Source of the DNA: Candidatus Proteinoplasmatales archaeon SG8-5
GTDB taxonomy: Archaea > Thermoplasmatota > Thermoplasmata > SG8-5
NCBI GenBank assembly: GCA_001595885.1
Contig: LSSH01000052.1
Location: 1 to 18,383, forward strand
Direction: 5' to 3'
Length of the DNA stretch: 18,383 nucleotides
Shown here piece by piece: positions 14,135 to 18,383 of the stretch. The notes under the pieces are model-generated. The model was not told the origin of the DNA and searched no databases. It worked only from the letters and a program-made list of their open reading frames with translations. Within the stretch, counting starts at the first letter, position 1. Each line of letters begins with the position of its first letter. A program made the translations under genes and the position numbers.

Positions 14135-16495
14135 TCACGTCTCCGAGTGCTCCGTCCTCTCGATTATCTCGTCCTGCAGGCCCTTTGTCAAGTCTACGAA
14201 GTAATCGCTGTAACCCGCCACCCTCACTATGAGGCCGCGGTGCTTCTCCGGGTGTAGCTGGGCCTCGCGTAAGGTATCTGCGGTCACGACATTGAGTTGG
14301 ATATGGTGGCCGTTCATCCTGAAGTACGCTCTGATGAGCCAGGCCAACGAATCGATGCCCTTGCGGTCGGCGAGAAGCTGAGGTGTGAACTTCTGGTTGA
14401 GCAGGGTGCCGCCCGTCCTGATGTGGTCGATCTTTCCCGCCGATTTCAGCACCGATGTCGGACCGTTCCTGTCCCGGCCCTGCGCAGGCGATATCCCCTC
14501 GGAGAGAGGTTCGCCCGCCCTCCTCCCGTCCGGCAGCGCGCCAGTGACGCTTCCGAAATACACGTGCACCGTGGTCGGCAGAAGGTTGATCCTGTGCTCC
14601 CCGCCCCTCGTGTTGGGTCTGCCATCCACAGCCGTGAAAAATGCCTCGAATATGAGTTTCATGACGTCGTCCGCTACGTCGTCGTCGTTGCCGTATTTCG
14701 GAGTCTGGTTAACGAATGTATCCCGAAGGCCCTCATTGTCCCGGAAGTCGTTCTTCAGGGCTTCCAGCAATCCATGCATCCCGACCTTCTTCTCTTCGAA
14801 CACGTTGACCTTGACCGAGGTCAGCGTGTCGGTGACCGTTCCCAGGCCAACTCCCTGGATGTAGCTGGTGTTGTACCTCGCGCCGCCCTCGTGGTAGTCC
14901 ATACCCTTCTCGACGCAGTCGTCGATGAGCAGCGACAGGAAAGGTACCGGCAGGTGCTGGGCATACATCCTCTCGATGGCCAGGTTTCCCTCTATCTTGA
15001 CGTCGATGAAGTGATTGAGCTGTTTCCCGAACGCTTCGAAGAACTCATCAAACGAGTCGAATGAGGCCGGGTCCCCCGTATCAATGCCCACCATTATGCC
15101 GGTCTGCGGGTCAAGACCGTTGTTCAACGTTATCTCGGCGACCTTTGGCAGGTTGAAATAACCGGTGAGGATGTACGCCTCCTTGCCGAAGGCGCCTGCC
15201 TCCACGCAGCCGCTGGCACCCCCAGCCCTGGCGTCCTCCAGGCCCTTGCCCTGAAGCCGCAATTCCTGGATTATCGCGTCGGTGTTGAACACCGACGGCT
15301 GCCCGAACCCGGTCTTGATGATGTCGATGGCCCGTTTGAGGAACCCGTCCGGGTTCTCGCTACTCACCTGGACCATCGTACTGGGCTGGATGAGCCTCAT
15401 CTCCTCGATGACGTCGAGGATGAGGTAGGTCAACTCATTGACACCGTCCGTTCCATCTGGTTTCAGGCCACCTAGATTGATGAGGGCGAAGTCGGTGTAG
15501 GTCGCGCTCTCCTTTGCGGTCACGCCAACCTTCGGCGGTGCCGGATGGTTGTTGAACTTAATCCACAACGCCTGGAGCAGCTCCCTGGCCTGCTCCTCTG
15601 TCAGGCTTCCCTCGTCCATCTCCTTGCGGTAGTACGGGTACAGATGCTGGTCCAAACGGCCCGGGTTGAAGGCGTCCCAGGGATTCAACTCGGTTATCAC
15701 CCCAACATGGACGAACCAGTAGTATTGCAGGGCTTCCCTGAAGGTCTCCGGAGGATTCGCCGGGACCTTTTCACATATGCTTGCCATGAGTTGAAGGTTC
15801 GCTTTCCTCGACGGGTCATTCTCGACAATGGCCATGTCCTTCAATTTATCAGCGTAACGTTTTGCATACCGGAGCAGAGCATCGGTCGCTATGTCCATCG
15901 CCTTGAGCTCCTCGGCTTTTTTGGAATAGTTAGGGTCAGCCTTGTCAAGCCCTTCCAGGCTATTCGCAATGTCATTTCTGATGTCAACGAATCCCTTGCG
16001 GTATATCTTGTCGCCGAGAACGGTGTGGCCGGGCCCCCTCTGCTCCATGAACTCTGTGAAGATGCCGGCCTCGTAGGCCTTGAGCCAGTCGTCGGCCATA
16101 ACCCCGAAGATGCGCTCCCTCTGGGACCTCCCCCGCCAGAACGGGATTATCTCGTTCTCGAAAATCTCCCGCGTGTCATCGTCAACCGAATATGGGATCT
16201 TCTCCCGCGAGTCCAACATCTCCAGGTCTTCCATGGAATGCACGCATATCTCCGGAAAGGTCGGCGCGGCCTTCGGTGCGGGGCCGCGCTCCCCCACTAT
16301 CATCTCGTCCGGGTCCATGTACAGCTCCTTGTTGGCCATTATGTGCCTGAATACCTGTGCCCTTCGGACCGGCTCTGAAAGGCCCTCTCCTTCCGTGCTC
16401 CGGTAATATTCCGTCACCAACCTGGCTCTCTCCGGTGATACAGACGGGGCCGTGTCCACGCTCAGCTCTCTGAGCCTCTTTATCCTCTCGTTCAT
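14135..16495 (-). CDS. Glycyl radical enzyme, HypD-like (trans-4-hydroxyproline dehydratase type)
   Basis: The protein has 786 residues, close to the length of HypD. It contains the PFL-like domain and the C-terminal glycyl radical domain. The thiyl cysteine and base are in GCVEAG (Cys430, Glu432) and the radical site is RVAGYSDYF (Gly761). Residues I recall as substrate contacts in Clostridioides difficile HypD (D278, S334, D339, Y450, T645, next to C434, E436, G765) all reappear four positions earlier: D274, S330, D335, Y446, T641. His157 probably matches H160. GAFGKEAYILTGYFNLP also resembles HypD. The expected reaction is anaerobic dehydration of hydroxyproline to pyrroline-5-carboxylate, which a reductase then turns into proline. 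Its ATG overlaps the stop of the activating enzyme (ATGA). The enzyme would be inactivated by oxygen, pointing to an anaerobe. A related GRE dehydratase is the alternative. Confidence 0.85.
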   Translation of the reverse strand: MNERIKRLRELSVDTAPSVSPERARLVTEYYRSTEGEGLSEPVRRAQVFRHIMANKELYMDPDEMIVGERGPAPKAAPTFPEICVHSMEDLEMLDSREKIPYSVDDDTREIFENEIIPFWRGRSQRERIFGVMADDWLKAYEAGIFTEFMEQRGPGHTVLGDKIYRKGFVDIRNDIANSLEGLDKADPNYSKKAEELKAMDIATDALLRYAKRYADKLKDMAIVENDPSRKANLQLMASICEKVPANPPETFREALQYYWFVHVGVITELNPWDAFNPGRLDQHLYPYYRKEMDEGSLTEEQARELLQALWIKFNNHPAPPKVGVTAKESATYTDFALINLGGLKPDGTDGVNELTYLILDVIEEMRLIQPSTMVQVSSENPDGFLKRAIDIIKTGFGQPSVFNTDAIIQELRLQGKGLEDARAGGASGCVEAGAFGKEAYILTGYFNLPKVAEITLNNGLDPQTGIMVGIDTGDPASFDSFDEFFEAFGKQLNHFIDVKIEGNLAIERMYAQHLPVPFLSLLIDDCVEKGMDYHEGGARYNTSYIQGVGLGTVTDTLTSVKVNVFEEKKVGMHGLLEALKNDFRDNEGLRDTFVNQTPKYGNDDDVADDVMKLIFEAFFTAVDGRPNTRGGEHRINLLPTTVHVYFGSVTGALPDGRRAGEPLSEGISPAQGRDRNGPTSVLKSAGKIDHIRTGGTLLNQKFTPQLLADRKGIDSLAWLIRAYFRMNGHHIQLNVVTADTLREAQLHPEKHRGLIVRVAGYSDYFVDLTKGLQDEIIERTEHSET

Positions 16496-17244
16496 GCCGA
16501 GCCTCCCACGAGGACCTCAAGACCGTATCCGCCGAGTATCCGTTTGGCAATGGCAACATCATCCTCGGACGGCGGGTCCACACCCTTTAGTTGATTCTCA
16601 ATGCCCATTCTTTCATACTTCCCCTCCGCGGTCCTGTGGAAGGGCAGGAGGTCCACCGTCTTGATGTTGTTCAATGATGATATGAAATCACCGATATCTC
16701 TGATGTTTTCTGCTGTGCCTGTGATCTCAGGGATGACCGGAAATCTGATTAAGGTCTTCCTATCCAGTTCATCCAGTTTTTTACAGTTTCTTATCACTAG
16801 CCCATTGGAGACGCCAGTGTACCTTCTGTGCAACTCATCGTCCATGAACTTGAGGTCGTACAGATACAGGTCTACGAGGTCGAGGGTCGCATCAAAGGCG
16901 TCCGCGGGCGCATGACCGCAGGTGTCCAGGGATATGTGTATGCCCGAATCCCTGCATTGCCTCATCATCGAAACAAGGAACTCCGGCTGGGACAACGGCT
17001 CCCCTCCGGAGAGGGTGACGCCGCCGGCCGACTCGTCCATGAAGGGCCTGTCCTTCTCTATCTCGGTCATCAGTTCTTGAACGGAGATTATCCTGCCAAA
17101 CTCGTCAAGGCCGGGAGCGATGCCTTCGGGATTATGGCACCACAGGCATCCCAGGGGACAACCCTTGAGGAACACGGTCACCCTGATGCCGGGTCCATCA
17201 TGAATGGCGTATCGTTTGATGTCGAAAATGGTGCCTTTTTCCAG
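16492..17244 (-). CDS. Glycyl radical enzyme activating enzyme (radical SAM), CTG start
   Basis: The protein has 250 residues if started at CTG 17244-17242. The conserved N-terminus IFDIKRYAIHDGPGIR (6-21) lies before the first ordinary start codon (GTG 17181), and no ATG, GTG or TTG occurs upstream in frame before a stop near 17345. CTG is preceded by AGGTGGT at ribosome-binding distance. The radical SAM cluster is C29-x3-C33-x2-C36 (GCPLGCLWC), SGGEPL follows, and NPEG after the third Cys is typical. It cleaves SAM to place the glycyl radical on Gly761 of the partner enzyme. It is compact, like PFL activase, and lacks the extra two-cluster ferredoxin insert of many GRE activases. It overlaps the GRE gene by four bases and must be its partner. 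Confidence 0.88.
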   Translation of the reverse strand: MEKGTIFDIKRYAIHDGPGIRVTVFLKGCPLGCLWCHNPEGIAPGLDEFGRIISVQELMTEIEKDRPFMDESAGGVTLSGGEPLSQPEFLVSMMRQCRDSGIHISLDTCGHAPADAFDATLDLVDLYLYDLKFMDDELHRRYTGVSNGLVIRNCKKLDELDRKTLIRFPVIPEITGTAENIRDIGDFISSLNNIKTVDLLPFHRTAEGKYERMGIENQLKGVDPPSEDDVAIAKRILGGYGLEVLVGGSA

Positions 17245-17290
17245 GAGACCACCTGTTTTATTATTAGGATAAGAGATAGATGATACCTCT

Positions 17291-17300
17291 ATCTTATACT
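17291..17300 (-). promoter_or_regulatory. TATA box of the glycyl radical operon
   Basis: The minus strand reads AGTATAAGAT. A start site about 26 bases downstream would give a leader of roughly 24 bases containing AGGTGGT (17254-17248) ahead of the CTG start. Confidence 0.45.
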
Positions 17301-17360
17301 TTCGCCAAACGGTTGTCTTCGGGGACCTTCCAAGTACTTTCGCTTACCCCTCATCAACCC

Positions 17361-17367
17361 TTTTATA
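17361..17367 (+). promoter_or_regulatory. TATA box of the RPA gene
   Basis: TTTTATA sits in a GC-rich surround. The predicted start site near 17390 gives a leader of about 30 bases ending in the ribosome binding site GGACGTGAT. Confidence 0.5.
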
Positions 17368-17381
17368 CCCCACCGCCAATC

Positions 17382-17420
17382 GGGATCACAGCAGATCACT
17401 TTGGAAAAGGACGTGATCCC
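17382..17420 (+). promoter_or_regulatory. Perfect inverted repeat covering the RPA ribosome binding site
   Basis: GGGATCAC (17382-17389) and GTGATCCC (17413-17420) are exact reverse complements with 23 bases between them. The second arm ends directly before the ATG and overlaps GGACGTGAT (17410-17418), a near-perfect anti-16S match. A second GATCAC (17394-17399) offers an alternative, shorter hairpin with the same arm. It could be an mRNA switch or a DNA operator. Confidence 0.55.
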
Positions 17421-18383
17421 ATGGAAAAGAAGTACGAATCGCATATTAAGGAGATTTTGGAGGCCGTCGGCAAGGACGCCGACGGGAAGGAGATTGAGAA
17501 AGAGTTCAAGAACTACGTCGAGGAGTTCAGGCTCTCGCCCGCCGAGGCAAAGAAGCTGATAGCAAGGAAGCACGGGGCGTCCATCAGTTTCGGTTACGAG
17601 CCGGCTAAGAAGACCATATCCGAGCTGACACCGGCGGACCGCAACGTGGACCTGCTCTGCCGCGTGGTCTTTGTGGCCGAGCGAACCATAACCTCGGACG
17701 GGGAGGAGAAGGACATCCTGTCCGGCATCCTCGGCGACGACACCGGCACGGCGCCGTTCACGCTGTGGCAGAAGGGCGACGTTTCCCTGGAGAAGGGCGA
17801 CGTGGTAAAGGTCCAGAGCGCCTACGTGACAGAGTGGAAGAACGAGCCGCAGATCAACATCGGCGACCGCGGGACCATTGTCAAAACCGACGATTCAGCG
17901 CTGCCGCCTTTCAACGGCAACGGCCCGAGACCCGCGGTCAGGGAGATGAAGATATCGGCCATCGGCGAGAGCACCAGCAACGTTTCCGTTGTCGGTCGCA
18001 TAATGACACTTGAACAGCGGGAGGTCAACGTCAGCGGCGAGACGAAGGATGTGATGTCAGGCATCATGGCGGACGGGACCGGCAAGATATCGTACACCTG
18101 CTGGGGCAAGGCCAAGATCAAGCGTGGCGACGTGGTGAAGGTGGGCAGCGGCTACCTCAGGAAGTGGAGGGGCATGCCGCAGCTGAACTTCGACTGCACC
18201 GCCGTGGAGAAGTCCAAGGAAGAGCTGCCCAAGGAAGAGGACCTTGTCAAGCCGGTCGACGTTTCGATAGGCGACCTCGAATCCATAGGCGGCATGGTGG
18301 ACGCATCCGTCTCCGGCATCATCCTGGACGTCAGGCAGGGCAGCGGGCTGGTGTTCAGGTGCCCGGAGTGCAACCGCGTTCTG
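17421..18383 (+). CDS. Replication protein A (RPA), multi-OB-fold single-stranded DNA-binding protein, C-terminus cut by window edge
   Basis: Residues 1-321 are visible from ATG 17421, and the frame is still open at the right edge. An acidic/basic helical N-terminus (1-70) is followed by OB folds at about 75-155 and 183-265 and the beginning of a third from about 290. The first two share a repeated pattern (GDDTGTAPFTLWQKGD and ADGTGKISYTCWGKAK, each followed by a GDVVKV strand). CPECNRVL at the visible end begins a zinc-finger motif inside the third OB fold, as in euryarchaeal RPA. The protein coats single-stranded DNA in replication and repair. The 5' leader carries an inverted repeat that includes the ribosome binding site, suggesting control of its own translation. 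It is divergent from the glycyl radical operon. Confidence 0.92.
   Translation, partial: MEKKYESHIKEILEAVGKDADGKEIEKEFKNYVEEFRLSPAEAKKLIARKHGASISFGYEPAKKTISELTPADRNVDLLCRVVFVAERTITSDGEEKDILSGILGDDTGTAPFTLWQKGDVSLEKGDVVKVQSAYVTEWKNEPQINIGDRGTIVKTDDSALPPFNGNGPRPAVREMKISAIGESTSNVSVVGRIMTLEQREVNVSGETKDVMSGIMADGTGKISYTCWGKAKIKRGDVVKVGSGYLRKWRGMPQLNFDCTAVEKSKEELPKEEDLVKPVDVSIGDLESIGGMVDASVSGIILDVRQGSGLVFRCPECNRVL

Noticed and set aside
17289..17573. A 94-codon minus-strand frame in the RPA/activase divergent region
   Set aside because: It is antisense to the RPA N-terminus, runs across both promoters and has no recognisable motif.

Overview
The window looks like a chromosomal segment of an archaeon, probably a euryarchaeote and possibly related to Thermoplasmata (the lineage is inferred from general gene character only). 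The archaeal markers are diphthine synthase, a Trm5/TYW2-type tRNA methyltransferase, an archaeosine-pathway radical SAM enzyme (RaSEA), an OB-fold RPA, an archaeal-type dUTPase and TATA-box promoters that often sit about 25 bases from a start codon, implying leaderless mRNAs. There is no sign of a phage, transposon, CRISPR array or integrated plasmid.

Left block (1-3456, minus strand): three tightly coupled genes read right to left. They encode a threonine-synthase-like PLP enzyme, a DUF1611 P-loop protein (DgcN-like) and a PP-loop protein resembling the bacterial glutamate-epimerising enzyme MurL. The MurL-like gene starts with TTG and runs off the left edge. Together they suggest an undescribed amino-acid or D-glutamate/dipeptide pathway. 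This is the most interesting system in the window.

3554-6088: a tandem GNAT acetyltransferase, a GT2 dolichol-phosphate-type glycosyltransferase and, convergent to it, an undecaprenyl-diphosphatase-like UppP. The last two point to polyprenyl-phosphate sugar carriers. 6089-6438 holds tRNA-Thr(UGU), its terminator and several GC-rich hairpins.

6439-9475: a zinc-ribbon/Gln-His-rich/AIM24 protein, divergent from a MacB/LolCDE-type ABC permease and ATPase pair.

9528-13509: RaSEA (archaeosine), dUTPase and a HAD hydrolase on the plus strand, followed by Trm5/TYW2 (minus) and Dph5 (plus), whose start codons are only nine bases apart. This is largely a tRNA/translation-factor modification and nucleotide housekeeping block.

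13521-17244 (minus strand): a glycyl radical enzyme with the residue pattern of trans-4-hydroxyproline dehydratase (HypD), its compact activating enzyme with an apparent CTG start, and a downstream ICMT/PEMT-like membrane methyltransferase. At the right edge is a partial RPA gene. Its leader carries a perfect 8-base inverted repeat that would bury the ribosome binding site.
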